In this document: positions 52,733 through 61,858 of the stretch, piece after piece
Layout of the letters: each line of letters starts with the position of its first letter
Numbering within the stretch: position 1 is the stretch's first letter
Program-made: the position numbers and the translations under genes
The notes under the pieces: model-generated
What the model was told of the DNA's origin: nothing
Database searches by the model: none
What the model saw: the letters and a program-made list of their open reading frames with translations, nothing else
NCBI RefSeq assembly: GCF_020905295.1
Contig: NZ_JAJJMM010000001.1
Span: forward strand, 4,712,001 to 4,776,000
DNA length: 64,000 nucleotides
Source: Flavobacterium piscisymbiosum
GTDB taxonomy: Bacteria > Bacteroidota > Bacteroidia > Flavobacteriales > Flavobacteriaceae
Direction: 5' to 3'

Positions 52733-52775
52733 AAAAGGATTTAAAGCTTTTTACAATTAAGCTTTAAATCCTTTT
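52733..52775. terminator. Bidirectional terminator between PepSY and AhpD-like genes
   Basis: AAAAGGATTTAAAGCTT pairs with AAGCTTTAAATCCTTTT across a short loop. The perfect 17-bp stem has A and T tracts on both sides and lies between two converging genes. Confidence 0.88.
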
Positions 52776-52807
52776 CTATTTATGTAATTTAATATTTCGA
52801 ATCTAAA

Positions 52808-53242
52808 TTAAGCCGGAATAAGGTTTGTCGAGATGCCAATTCTGTTCCAGGCATTAATGGTAATAATCGCCAAAATAACCTGAGCTAAATATTTTTCGTC
52901 CAAAACTTTGGCCGCAGCTTCGTAGGTTTCATCCTTTACATGATTACTAATAAGCGTAATTTCTTCTGTTAAAGCCAAAATTGCTCTTTCTTCTTCGGTA
53001 AAAAATGGAGTATCGCGCCAAGCATTCAAAGCGTAAATACGTTGTTCTGTTTCACCAGCTTTGCGCGCTTCTTTGGTATGCATATCAATACAAAATGCAC
53101 AGCCGTTTATTTGCGAAGCTCTAATTTTAATCAACTCTTTGTGCGTTCTTGTCAGCGATGTGCTTTCAATAAATTTCTCTAATCCTAAAATAGCGTTGTA
53201 TCCTGCTAGCTCTACTTTGTCGATATGAATTCTTGTTTTCAT
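52808..53242 (-). CDS. AhpD-like carboxymuconolactone decarboxylase family protein
   Basis: The 144-residue protein has the AhpD CxxC active site, C48 and C51 in NGCAFCIDMHTKEARKAG, with H55 following, as in alkylhydroperoxidases. It probably reduces peroxides or disulfides. It lies 38 bp downstream of the MarR gene in the same direction, a common arrangement in which the regulator senses oxidants or electrophiles and controls the peroxidase. Substrate is unknown. Confidence 0.88.
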   Translation of the reverse strand: MKTRIHIDKVELAGYNAILGLEKFIESTSLTRTHKELIKIRASQINGCAFCIDMHTKEARKAGETEQRIYALNAWRDTPFFTEEERAILALTEEITLISNHVKDETYEAAAKVLDEKYLAQVILAIITINAWNRIGISTNLIPA

Positions 53243-53280
53243 GTTTAAAAATTTTATGTGATTATTATGTTTATTTTAAA

Positions 53281-53733
53281 TTAAGTTGTTCTGTATTTTT
53301 CTAGTAAATAATTGAGATTTTCAAATTCCTTCGATGTCAGATTATGCGAAAGTTTTTCTTCGTAGAGATTCATTTTAGGTTTTAAATCTTTCAGTATTTC
53401 GAGTCCTGCTTTGGTAATAAATACTTCAATTTTTCTTCGGTTATCCTCGCAAACTTCACGCGTTACATATCCTTTCAAAAGTAATTTATCAACCAATCGA
53501 GTGGTATTACTAGTCTTGTAGATCATTCTTTCCTGTATGTCACACATATTAGCAGGCTTGCCTTTTTGATATTGTAAAATCTTTAGAACATTAAATTGTT
53601 CCGATGATAAATCATATTGTTTTAATATTTCATTAAAACTCTCAGCCAGTAAATTTTGCGTGTACATGATATTCAACAAAGTTCTTTTGTTTAAAGTGAT
53701 TAAAACTAATTTGTTTGTTGCAATAGTGTTCAT
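53281..53733 (-). CDS. MarR family transcriptional regulator
   Basis: The 150-residue protein is a winged helix-turn-helix MarR protein: recognition segment MCDIQERMIYKTSNTTRLVDKLLLKGYVTREVCEDNRRKIEVFITKAG (about 78-125). No cysteine is placed as in OhrR oxidant-sensing proteins; only C79 and C112 are seen. It is in an operon with the AhpD-like gene and probably regulates both. Signal unknown. Confidence 0.85.
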   Translation of the reverse strand: MNTIATNKLVLITLNKRTLLNIMYTQNLLAESFNEILKQYDLSSEQFNVLKILQYQKGKPANMCDIQERMIYKTSNTTRLVDKLLLKGYVTREVCEDNRRKIEVFITKAGLEILKDLKPKMNLYEEKLSHNLTSKEFENLNYLLEKYRTT

Positions 53734-53872
53734 AACTTGTTTTCTTTACAGCAAAATTAGAACATCAAACTGGATGCAAAATATCCCAATTTTAAAATAA
53801 AGACTAGCCCAGATATTTTTTAAATCTATTTAATCTTTTAATATGTAGCTATATTATTTTAACACAAAAGAA

Positions 53873-55333
53873 CTACAAACTGTTTTTAAGAATTTCTAAA
53901 GCTTTGATAATTTCTTTTTCATCGATTGAAGCAAAACCAATTCTCATTGAATTCTGATCAAAAGATTCATTTTTATAAAAAAGTCCGTTATCAATGTGAA
54001 GTCCGTTTTTTAGGGCATTTTGAGACATTTTTAATAAGTCAATTTTTTTATCGAAAGTAGCCCAAACAGCAAGTCCGCCCTCCGGGATTTCAAATTCGAT
54101 TGTATCCTTAAAATCAGTTTGAAGAATATCACAGAAAAGGTTTCTGCGTTGTTTGTAGATTTTCAATGATTTACGAAAATGCCTTTCCATCTCACCATTA
54201 TTAAATAATACCGAAAAAGCATCTTCCAGAAGCGTATCGCCTTGCTTATCGATCAATTCTCTTAAAGAAGCAGCAGCTGTAATAAATGCAGGTGGTCCGG
54301 ACATGAACCCAATTCGTAAAGCTGGTGCAAAAGTCTTCGAAATCGAACCAATGTAAATAACATTATGATTATGATCGATACTCGCCAAAGGTAAATACGG
54401 TTTATTCTCGTAATGAAAATCAAAATCATAATCATCCTCAATAATAGCAAAACGATAATTCTTTGCCAGATTCAACAGCTTCAGCCTGCGCTCCATACTA
54501 AGTGTGACAGTGGTCGGGAAATGATGATGCGGAATGATATAAAGTGCTTTTATGGTTTGCTTTTGCAAAATATTTTCGAGATAATTGATATCCATCCCGT
54601 TTTGATCAACCGGAATACGAATTAACTTCGCACCTGAATGTTTGAAAGTATCATCGGCATAACCGTAATTTGAAGTTCCTACAGCAACAGTATCTCCAGG
54701 ATTAAGAAGCAATTGCGCCGTAAGATAAATTCCCATTTGGCTTCCTTTGGAAATCAGAATATTTTCTGGCGAAGCAACCAATCCTCTTGTATTTGCAAGA
54801 TAATTTGAAATCGAAATACGCAAATGTTCAGATCCTTTTGAACTGCCATATTTCAGGAAATTTTTTCCGTAAAACTTTCTGGAAAGGCTTCTGTATTCTC
54901 TCATTAACTGATCTACAGGCGCCAAACGAACATCAGGAAAACCATCATCTATTCTAAGTCCGTTTTTTTGAAAATTTATGCTTAACGTTTTATGACTAAA
55001 ATTATTTGTCCATATAAAAGATTCCTGCTGATTATTGTTCTTATTCGCTTGAGGAATATTAGGTTTGGATATTACAGGTAATTTAGACAATACAAAAACA
55101 CCTTTTCGCTCGACAGATTCAGCCCAACCCTGACTAATTAATTCTTCGTAAGCCAGTTTTACGGTATTCCTGTTGATACCAATTAATTCTGCCAATATTC
55201 GGGAACTCGGCAATACATCAGAAGGCTGCAGCGTGCCATTGGTAATCAGGGATACAAAATTATTACACACCTGAATATAAATATTAACGGATGAATTTCT
55301 ATCGATCTCAATCAAGGATTTGTATGGCAACAT
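53873..55333 (-). CDS. MocR/PdxR family regulator (GntR HTH fused to aminotransferase)
   Basis: The 486-residue protein has an N-terminal GntR winged helix-turn-helix (about 10-85, LPSSRILAELIGINRNTVKLAYEEL) and a C-terminal PLP-dependent type I aminotransferase-like domain (about 120-486). The PLP lysine K333 lies in GSISKTFAPALR, and D300/D301 in IIEDDYDFDF. MocR proteins bind PLP and control genes for vitamin B6, GABA or taurine use. It is divergent from an FMN-quinone oxidoreductase gene 77 bp away, which it may control. No pdx gene is next to it. Confidence 0.88.
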   Translation of the reverse strand: MLPYKSLIEIDRNSSVNIYIQVCNNFVSLITNGTLQPSDVLPSSRILAELIGINRNTVKLAYEELISQGWAESVERKGVFVLSKLPVISKPNIPQANKNNNQQESFIWTNNFSHKTLSINFQKNGLRIDDGFPDVRLAPVDQLMREYRSLSRKFYGKNFLKYGSSKGSEHLRISISNYLANTRGLVASPENILISKGSQMGIYLTAQLLLNPGDTVAVGTSNYGYADDTFKHSGAKLIRIPVDQNGMDINYLENILQKQTIKALYIIPHHHFPTTVTLSMERRLKLLNLAKNYRFAIIEDDYDFDFHYENKPYLPLASIDHNHNVIYIGSISKTFAPALRIGFMSGPPAFITAAASLRELIDKQGDTLLEDAFSVLFNNGEMERHFRKSLKIYKQRRNLFCDILQTDFKDTIEFEIPEGGLAVWATFDKKIDLLKMSQNALKNGLHIDNGLFYKNESFDQNSMRIGFASIDEKEIIKALEILKNSL

Positions 55334-55409
55334 CTGGGCTGTAGTTTTTATAAAAATTGGTATACAAAGTTAACTCAAAACAACTATACTTTTGACAAAA
55401 ATTATTAAA

Positions 55410-56051
55410 ATGAAAAATGTATTAGTTATCAATTCGAGCGCAAGAACGCTTAATTCTCACAGTAGAAATCTTACTGAAGTTTTTATTAATCACTGGAAAA
55501 GTATTCATACAAATCCTGATATTGCATCACGCGAATTAGGAAATACAAATGTTCCTCATATTAATGAAAACTGGATTGCAGCAGCTTTTAAACCTGAAAC
55601 TGCAAGATCTGAAGAAGAAAAAGAAGCTTTAAAAACAAGTGATATTTATATCAATGAATTGCGTCAGGCAGACATCATCGTTTTAGGAACTCCAATGTAC
55701 AACTGGTCGGTTCCTAGTGCGCTTAAGGCCTATATCGATCAGATTGTTCGGGTAAATGAAACCTGGAAACTAAATCCGGGCAATATGGAGAATCCTTATA
55801 TTGGATTATTAGAAAACAAAACCTTGGTTTTATTACTTTCACGAGGTTCTCAGGGATATGAAAAAGGAGAATTTAACGCACATATGAATTTTCAGACCGA
55901 TTATTTAAAAACGGTTTTTAATGTTATGGGCGTACACAATATTCATATGATTGCTATTGATGGCGCTACTCTTAATCCGGAAATATTAAAGGAAACGATC
56001 GAAAATTCACATCAAAAAGTAAAATCTCTTATTGAGGAAGAATTGCTTTAA
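55410..56051 (+). CDS. FMN-dependent NAD(P)H oxidoreductase (flavodoxin-like fold)
   Basis: The ATG at 55410 (MKNVLVINSSART) gives 213 residues; an in-frame TTG at 55392 is less likely. The flavodoxin-like fold shows NSSARTLNSHSRNL (FMN phosphate loop, about 7-20) and the motif LGTPMYNWSVPSALKAYIDQIVR (about 95-117), typical of FMN-dependent NADH-azoreductases and NAD(P)H:quinone oxidoreductases. It reduces quinones or azo compounds by two electrons. It is divergent from the MocR gene. The EamA gene follows 10 bp later. Confidence 0.86.
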   Translation: MKNVLVINSSARTLNSHSRNLTEVFINHWKSIHTNPDIASRELGNTNVPHINENWIAAAFKPETARSEEEKEALKTSDIYINELRQADIIVLGTPMYNWSVPSALKAYIDQIVRVNETWKLNPGNMENPYIGLLENKTLVLLLSRGSQGYEKGEFNAHMNFQTDYLKTVFNVMGVHNIHMIAIDGATLNPEILKETIENSHQKVKSLIEEELL

Positions 56052-56061
56052 AACAGAATCA

Positions 56062-56945
56062 ATGAAAAATAATGTTCTTAAAGGAAGCCTTTTTATTGCA
56101 CTTGGCGCTTCGAGTTACGGCATGCTGGCAACTTTTGTAAAAATGGCCTATCAGGAAGGATTTTCAACTGCCGAAGTTACGCTTTCGCAATATATTCTTG
56201 GATTTGCAGGACTTTTAATTTTAAGTTTATTGACTAAAAGAAAAAGCGAAACCAAACCTAAGACATCAGGATTAAAAAGCATTTTTAAGTTAATTCTTGC
56301 CGGAACATCTTTGGGTTTAACCAGTACTTTTTATTACTTATCTGTGCAATATGTACCAGTAAGTGTTGCGATTGTATTGCTCATGCAAACCGTTTGGATG
56401 GGGGTAATTGCAGAAATGATTATTTATAAAAAATTACCCGGATTGCGCAAAATTCTTTCGGTTGTTATAATCTTAATCGGGACTATATTAGCAACGAATT
56501 TATTACAGGAATCTGTAACAATTAACTGGATTGGTTTCTTTTGGGGACTTATGGCGGCGCTTTCTTATACGGCAACGATGTATTCTTCGAATAATATTGA
56601 GCTGAATTCTCCTCCGCTAAGAAGAAGTCTTTTTATGATTTTAGGCGGATTTATTGTAATTGCTCTAATTTTTCATTCTTCGATCAATGTCCATTTTTCA
56701 ACTGGTATTTTTATGCGTTGGGGAATTTTACTTTCCTTATTTGGTACCATCCTCCCTCCTCTTTTATTTACCCGCGGAATGCCATTAACCGGAATGGGTT
56801 TGGGGCTATTATTGCCGCTGTAGAAATTCCGGTTTCTATACTTGTAGCCTATATTTGGCTCAAAGAACCCGTTAATTTTCTGCAATGGATTGGTGTCATT
56901 CTGATTCTGTTTGCTGTGGTGTTGATGAACATACGGAAAGGTTAA
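56062..56945 (+). pseudogene. EamA/DMT transporter broken by a one-base frameshift
   Basis: The start is ATG 56062 (MKNNVLKGSLFIALGASSYG). The frame stops at 56823 just after GMPLTGMGLG, but from 56802-56805 the next frame continues perfectly: GAIIAAVEIPVSILVAYIWLKEPVN to ILFAVVLMNIRKG ending at 56945, which is the missing C-terminal EamA end (helices 9 and 10). One G missing from the GGGG run at 56802-56805 explains it. If restored, the protein has ten helices and about 295 residues. It is a metabolite exporter of the DMT superfamily. A sequencing error in the homopolymer is as likely as a real mutation. Confidence 0.8.
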
Positions 56946-57056
56946 ACTCCAAAAAATAAATTCCAAATTCCAACACAAAATAGTGAAATTCCAATTTAAA
57001 AAAATTCCAAATTCCAACGTTCATTGGGATTTGGAATTTTTTAATTGGAATTTATT
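56946..57056. repeat. AATTCC/GGAATT palindromic repeats between convergent genes
   Basis: AAATTCCAAATTCCAAC, TGGGATTTGGAATTTTTT and further units form hairpins across this short gap. The same repeat type lies at 42690-42860. It probably ends both converging transcripts. Confidence 0.6.
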
Positions 57057-58268
57057 TTATTGAACAGGAACTGTTGTTAAATGTTGCGTTCTGAATCTGT
57101 TGAAAATCATGAAAACAATTACCACAATAAAGATTAGCGAAATATTAGAAAACCCTAATAATAGCTGACTTTTCACGGCATATAAATTGACAAATCCGTA
57201 ACTGAACAAAGAACTTAACATATAAGTTCCTCCGCCTGTAAGTCCGCTTGCTACTCCGGCATTTTTAGAAAAACGGCTTAGACAATAGCCGTAAATATTA
57301 TTAAAAATAAATCCTCCACAAACGTTGATTCCCATTGTAAAACCTATTAGCGTATAAATATTGCTGGTAATCGAAGCCGTAGAAATCATTAATAATACCA
57401 GAATCACTTGTACTGTAACGGCAATAGTTACCTTTTTCGCCAAAGGTTTATGAATAAGCGATTTGGCAATAATACCGCCTGTCATAACCGCCAAACCAGA
57501 CAATAAAGAACTATAACCTGTTGTAATCGCCGAATATCCCAATACGCGTTCTACAATAAACGGACTGGATAAACTATACACGACAACAAGCCCGAAACAA
57601 ATTGCGAGAATCAAAACGCCCAAAGTAAAATCACCTGATCTTAACATTCCGGAGTAGGTTTGTGCAATGGTTTTTAATTTAAAAGGATGAAAATATTTTA
57701 AAGATTCTCCGCTATACAAAAGTTCTAAAACCAGAAAAAGCAATGATAAACCGCCAAGAAAATAAAAGTTGGATCTCCAGCCAAAGCTACTTTCTAAATA
57801 TCCTCCTAAAAACGGTGCCATAATAGGCGCGCAGGCCCAAATGATCGAAAATAAACTGATATAACTCTTTAGTTTTTCGCCCGAATAAAGATCAACGAAA
57901 TAAGCTCGTTTGGCTATGACAATAAAAGCAATCGCGATTCCCTGAATGATTCGCATGGCATAAATCACATAAATATCAGGCACCAAAGCGATCACAAAAC
58001 TGGTGGCTGAAAACACCGCAAGTGAAGCTATATTAATTTTAAAGCGTCCAAAACTGTCTAATATACTGCCTGTAAAAATTTGGCTTACGCCGAGGCTAAA
58101 CATAAAGAAGACTAACGAAAGCTGAATGGCTCCCGCCGAAACGTGCAAATCTTTTGCCATAGCAGGAAGTGAAGGCAAATAAATATCTGTGGCAAATCCC
58201 GATAACGGAATAAGGGATAAGGCTAATAAGGTACTAAAGCCCTTATGATTTTCTTTTAAAGTTCTCAT
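57057..58268 (-). CDS. Bcr/CflA-type MFS drug exporter
   Basis: The 403-residue protein has about 12 membrane helices and Bcr/CflA landmarks: LSGFATDIYLPSLPAMAKDL near the N-terminus (about 23-42), FTGSILDSFGRF (about 65-76) and the helix 4 MRIIQGIAIAFIVIAKRAYF (about 110-129). Members export bicyclomycin, sulfonamides or other drugs. The upstream TetR gene has a 59-bp gap with a perfect AGACCG-CGGTCT operator, so this transporter is probably induced by a TetR ligand. The substrate is unknown. Confidence 0.88.
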   Translation of the reverse strand: MRTLKENHKGFSTLLALSLIPLSGFATDIYLPSLPAMAKDLHVSAGAIQLSLVFFMFSLGVSQIFTGSILDSFGRFKINIASLAVFSATSFVIALVPDIYVIYAMRIIQGIAIAFIVIAKRAYFVDLYSGEKLKSYISLFSIIWACAPIMAPFLGGYLESSFGWRSNFYFLGGLSLLFLVLELLYSGESLKYFHPFKLKTIAQTYSGMLRSGDFTLGVLILAICFGLVVVYSLSSPFIVERVLGYSAITTGYSSLLSGLAVMTGGIIAKSLIHKPLAKKVTIAVTVQVILVLLMISTASITSNIYTLIGFTMGINVCGGFIFNNIYGYCLSRFSKNAGVASGLTGGGTYMLSSLFSYGFVNLYAVKSQLLLGFSNISLIFIVVIVFMIFNRFRTQHLTTVPVQ

Positions 58269-58291
58269 TTTTTAAATTAATTAGTTTCAAA

Positions 58292-58309
58292 TTAGACCGA
58301 TCGGTCTAA
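58292..58309. promoter_or_regulatory. TetR operator before the MFS gene
   Basis: TTAGACCGATCGGTCTAA is a perfect 18-bp palindrome 23 bp before the MFS start. Its core AGACCG-N2-CGGTCT recurs at 58936-58949 upstream of the tetR gene. Confidence 0.82.
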
Positions 58310-58326
58310 AAAAGTTCAAAAAAAAA

Positions 58327-58908
58327 CTACAATACATAGTTTTCGAATTCGGTTTTAATGCTGTCCAGAATAATTTTCATCTGATCATCATTTCCTAAAA
58401 TTTTTCTACATAAAATAGCGCCTTCAATCATGGCAAAAACTTTTATGCTAAAATGTTCAGGATTGATTTCTGATGATAATTCTTTGTTTTTTATTCCTTC
58501 TTCAGCAATAGTAAAAAATCTATTTTGAGCAGAACGAATGGCTTTTTTTACCTGCTCCTTCATAGCAGGATTGGTATCGTCAGCTTCGACTCCAAAATTC
58601 AAAATCGGACAACCATCTGCCGTATTGATGTCTTTGGCATAGACATCCAATAAATTAAACAGTTTCTCTTTGGCCGATTTTCCTTCAGCTACAGCTGTAT
58701 TCAGTTTTGTAGACAATTGAGATCTTAGATACAGAAATGATTCCTTGCAAATCTCTTCTTTGTTCTCAAAATTTCCGTAAATACCGCCTTTAGCCAGTTT
58801 CGTAGCTTCCATAATATCGCTCAATGAAGTTCCTGCCATCCCCTTTTTGTTGATTATAGGAGCCGATGCTTCGATAATAAATTGTCTGGTTCTTTCTGCT
58901 TTACTCAT
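58327..58908 (-). CDS. TetR family repressor of the MFS gene
   Basis: The 193-residue protein has the TetR helix-turn-helix (about 5-50, RQFIIEASAPIINKKGMAGTS, then LSDIMEATKLAKGGIYGNFENKEEI) and a C-terminal ligand domain of the AcrR_C/TetR_C type. Two matching AGACCG-CGGTCT palindromes, one before its own gene and one before the MFS gene 58 bp downstream, support a repressor that controls both. Ligand unknown. Confidence 0.9.
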   Translation of the reverse strand: MSKAERTRQFIIEASAPIINKKGMAGTSLSDIMEATKLAKGGIYGNFENKEEICKESFLYLRSQLSTKLNTAVAEGKSAKEKLFNLLDVYAKDINTADGCPILNFGVEADDTNPAMKEQVKKAIRSAQNRFFTIAEEGIKNKELSSEINPEHFSIKVFAMIEGAILCRKILGNDDQMKIILDSIKTEFENYVL

Positions 58909-58933
58909 AGCCTTTTTATTTGAGGGAACAAAT

Positions 58934-58951
58934 TTAGACCGTTCGGTCTTT
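58934..58951. promoter_or_regulatory. TetR operator before the tetR gene
   Basis: TTAGACCGTTCGGTCTTT differs from the site at 58292-58309 only in the two central bases and one edge. It lies 25 bp before the tetR start and supports autoregulation. Confidence 0.78.
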
Positions 58952-59053
58952 ATTTACAAGTATTTTAACTTTTTATTTTTTAATGGGCCACGGGTTTTAC
59001 GGATTTAAAGGGTTGACGCGGGTTTTCTTTTTAAAGTATTTATCATCCACGAC

Positions 59054-59086
59054 AAACCCGACAGGTTTCAAAAACCTGTCGGGTTT
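59054..59086. terminator. Perfect 15-bp inverted repeat near the TehA gene
   Basis: AAACCCGACAGGTTT (59054-59068) is perfectly inverted at 59072-59086, with three bases between. It lies 27 bp beyond the TehA-type stop codon and shares its AACCTGT core with 6437-6467. It probably ends the transcript and may be one copy of a dispersed palindrome. Confidence 0.7.
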
Positions 59087-59113
59087 ACTCTCTCCAATAT
59101 TAAATAAGAATTT

Positions 59114-60109
59114 TTACTTTGGAAAATAACTTCCTTTCAAAACCAATTTTACTGATCCTATTGCAACTCCTAAAACCACGATATTCATGATACAAAAGAT
59201 AATTATTGCCAAAATAGAAACCGTAAAATCAGTGGTTTTTAAAGCAAAAATCGAAAGTCCCTGAGATAAGGTTGCAATGCCAAAAGTATACGCCCAATAT
59301 CCGGGTGCAAAAGCTTGTTCTTTTAGCCATTTTAAGGCAAAAGTTATCGCTACAAAAATAAATAATGCATATCCCATTAAACCATAAACAATGGGAATGC
59401 TTAAATTTTCTCCTGCCAAAACCTGATACGCCACAAATAAGATCACGGCCGGTGCCATGTAAATTCCCATAAAGTTTCTGGTTTTAGCGCCAAGTCCACC
59501 AACGGTTAATTGTTGTGTGATTACAGAATCCATGATGAGCCACGAAATGGTTCCAATACCCAGAAGTACATAACCGTAATTGGTATATCCTAATAATCCG
59601 GCTGCGAGTGCATTTACCAAAATACTTGCCGTGAATGTCAGGAATAATGATGGCGTTGTCTGTTCGGCCTGGCGTTCTTGTGCCCATAAACCCGAAAGTT
59701 TGTAAGCGCCATAAAGAAGATTTAAAATTGAACCTATCCAAAATAAAGAAATAGCAATTGACAAACTATAAACATGAATTGCAACTGCCATTAATATAAT
59801 CGATTCTGGAATTAAAGCCAGAAACGACGATTGTACAGGATCATTGAATTCAGTTATTGCCAGTTTTCGATGCTGAATCCATTTGTTGCAATACAGCAAT
59901 AACCACCATAAAAAAGAAATTACAGCTAAACCTTCTAAGACTTCGCCAATATAAGAAGGTAAATTCCATAATGAAGTGGCGTTTCTCCAGGCATTTCCTG
60001 TTTCTGCCAATCCTAAAGTCATCGCGAAAAAGGATGCGGGCGCAATTGGTAATGTAATCTTTTGTTTTTGAAACTGTTGTTGTGCGGTTTGGTCTGTGAT
60101 TTTGTTCAT
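59114..60109 (-). CDS. TDT/SLAC1 family transporter (TehA-like)
   Basis: The ATG at 60109 (MNKITDQTAQQQF) gives 331 residues; a longer frame from 60139 is less typical. There are ten hydrophobic helices, beginning with the conserved PIAPASFFAMTLGLAETGNAWR (about 22-43) of the TehA/SLAC1 anion-channel group. Members carry dicarboxylates, tellurite-related compounds or anions. It is divergent from an AraC-type gene about 90 bp away, which may regulate it. Substrate is unknown. Confidence 0.85.
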   Translation of the reverse strand: MNKITDQTAQQQFQKQKITLPIAPASFFAMTLGLAETGNAWRNATSLWNLPSYIGEVLEGLAVISFLWWLLLYCNKWIQHRKLAITEFNDPVQSSFLALIPESIILMAVAIHVYSLSIAISLFWIGSILNLLYGAYKLSGLWAQERQAEQTTPSLFLTFTASILVNALAAGLLGYTNYGYVLLGIGTISWLIMDSVITQQLTVGGLGAKTRNFMGIYMAPAVILFVAYQVLAGENLSIPIVYGLMGYALFIFVAITFALKWLKEQAFAPGYWAYTFGIATLSQGLSIFALKTTDFTVSILAIIIFCIMNIVVLGVAIGSVKLVLKGSYFPK

Positions 60110-60202
60110 TATTAAAATATTTGATTTAACTTTGAGCAAAATTATACTGATTTAACTATTTTATAATTGTAATATCATTCGTTAATTTAGTAATATGTTG
60201 TT

Positions 60203-61042
60203 ATGATAAAGACCAATTTATATCTTCCGTACGAAGTTATTTTTAAAGAAATAAACGAATCCCTGCATACCGAAGTGGGTAACAATTTCTTTGAATTGCT
60301 TTATATTGTTTCAGGAACCGGTGTACAAACCATCAACGAAAATCGATTATCATACGAACCGGGACATCTTTTTTTGATCACGCCTCAGGATTCCCATTCT
60401 TTAGAAATCAAAAGTCCAACGACTATATTTCAGTTGCGTTTTACGGATATTTACATCAAAAACGGACCTTTTACATCGAATAATCTTTATAAGCTCGAAT
60501 ACATTTTGCAGCACGCTCATCATCAGCCGGGATGTATTTTAAAAAGAGTTACCGACAAAAATCTGGTGCATCCTGTTATCGAAGCCATCAGGCATGAATA
60601 TCACAATCCCACTTTATACAATACAGAACTGATTCAGTTATTGATCAATACTTTGATTGTTATTATTGCCCGAAATATCTCTGAATATCTTCCGGAAAAC
60701 ATCAACAAACAATCTGACGGAAAAGCACATACATTACTGGAATATATTCAAACTCATATTTATGAGCCTGAAAAACTAAGTGTAACGGTTATGAGCGAGA
60801 AATTTGGAATTTCAGAAACTTATCTGGGCAGGTACTTTAAGAAACAAGCCAATGAAACGCTTCAGGATTATATCTCAAAATACCGAATAAAACTGGTCGA
60901 AAACCGATTACTTTATAGTGATTTGCGCGTGGGCGAAATTGCAAACGAATTGGGTTTTAATGATGAAAGCCATCTCAATAAAATCTTCAAAAAACATCGG
61001 GGCACTACTCCATCTGCGTTTAGAAAAAATCAGGTGAATTAA
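60203..61042 (+). CDS. AraC family transcriptional regulator
   Basis: The 279-residue protein has a cupin-like domain (GNNFFELLYIVSGTGVQTINENRL, about 25-48; HLFLITPQDSHSLEI, about 53-67) and a C-terminal AraC helix-turn-helix pair (about 180-279, FGISETYLGRYFKKQANETLQDYISKYR; LGFNDESHLNKIFKKHRGTTPSAFRK). It is divergent from the TehA-type gene and probably controls it, and perhaps the DoxX-like gene 200 bp downstream. Confidence 0.86.
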   Translation: MIKTNLYLPYEVIFKEINESLHTEVGNNFFELLYIVSGTGVQTINENRLSYEPGHLFLITPQDSHSLEIKSPTTIFQLRFTDIYIKNGPFTSNNLYKLEYILQHAHHQPGCILKRVTDKNLVHPVIEAIRHEYHNPTLYNTELIQLLINTLIVIIARNISEYLPENINKQSDGKAHTLLEYIQTHIYEPEKLSVTVMSEKFGISETYLGRYFKKQANETLQDYISKYRIKLVENRLLYSDLRVGEIANELGFNDESHLNKIFKKHRGTTPSAFRKNQVN

Positions 61043-61242
61043 CCTGGTTCTAATCATCATGTTTTAATGTGATTATGAATCTTTATTTCTAAATTTTCTT
61101 TAATATAAAAACTTCGAAATTAGATCGGCTTAGAGATTGTCTATTTCAAAGTTTAAATTGTCCGTTTCAACATTATTTCAATTTTAAATTGATGACTTAT
61201 GGCGCAAATTTGTCCTATAAATCAACTTAAAAAATAGAAATC

Positions 61243-61632
61243 ATGACTACAAAAACAACAAAAATTATTTACTGGACAGGAATTATTCTAACTTCATTAT
61301 GGTTTGGCGCCAGCGGTTTTTTCGAATTAACTACCAATCCTATTGTTTGGGCAATTACGCAACAATTGGGCTATCCGGAACATTTTATTTATTTACTGGG
61401 CGTAATGAAAGTTGCCGGAGTAATCACTTTATTGATTCCGAACAAATTATTGCGATGGAAAGAATGGGTATTTGCCGGAGTATTTTTTGATATCACTTTC
61501 GCCTTCTTTTCGAAACTTGCTGTGTTAGGTTTTTCTGCGACTACCGATGCTATTATTGCTTTTATAATGGTGAGTGTCACGTACATCATGTTTAGAAAAT
61601 TGTACACGGCAACTTACGCACTACCCAATTAA
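61243..61632 (+). CDS. DoxX-like membrane protein
   Basis: The 129-residue protein has four membrane helices: about 9-26, 47-63, 74-93 and 97-119. The sequence (ASGFFELTTNPIVW, AGVITLLIPNKLLRWKEW) is of the DoxX-like group, small membrane proteins often linked to redox or detoxification. Function is unknown. It is 200 bp after the AraC gene and probably under its own promoter. Confidence 0.8.
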   Translation: MTTKTTKIIYWTGIILTSLWFGASGFFELTTNPIVWAITQQLGYPEHFIYLLGVMKVAGVITLLIPNKLLRWKEWVFAGVFFDITFAFFSKLAVLGFSATTDAIIAFIMVSVTYIMFRKLYTATYALPN

Positions 61633-61658
61633 GCATTAAAGCTTTACTGTTTTAATCC

Positions 61659-61831
61659 CGCAATCCCGATAGCACCCTACCGTTTGGAAACCAATACTAT
61701 AGCTCAATTTTAAACACAAATTGCACTAATTGACACTAATTCATTTCGTGAAATTAATTTCACAAATTAAATTAAACGAATTAAAATTTGTTGTACTGAT
61801 TTACAGACGGTAGGTTAGCATTGGGATTGCG
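61659..61831. repeat. 173-bp non-coding element with imperfect terminal inverted repeats
   Basis: CGCAATCCCGATAGCACCCT at 61659 pairs, about 22 of 28 positions, with the reverse complement of the stretch ending at 61831 (the edge reads TTGGGATTGCG). The inside contains CACTAATTGACACTAATTC and other near-palindromes. It looks like a small mobile or dispersed non-coding element (MITE-like), inserted between the DoxX-like and DUF1223 genes. Confidence 0.55.
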
Positions 61832-61858
61832 CTTTTTCCAATCATTCAAAATAATCAT

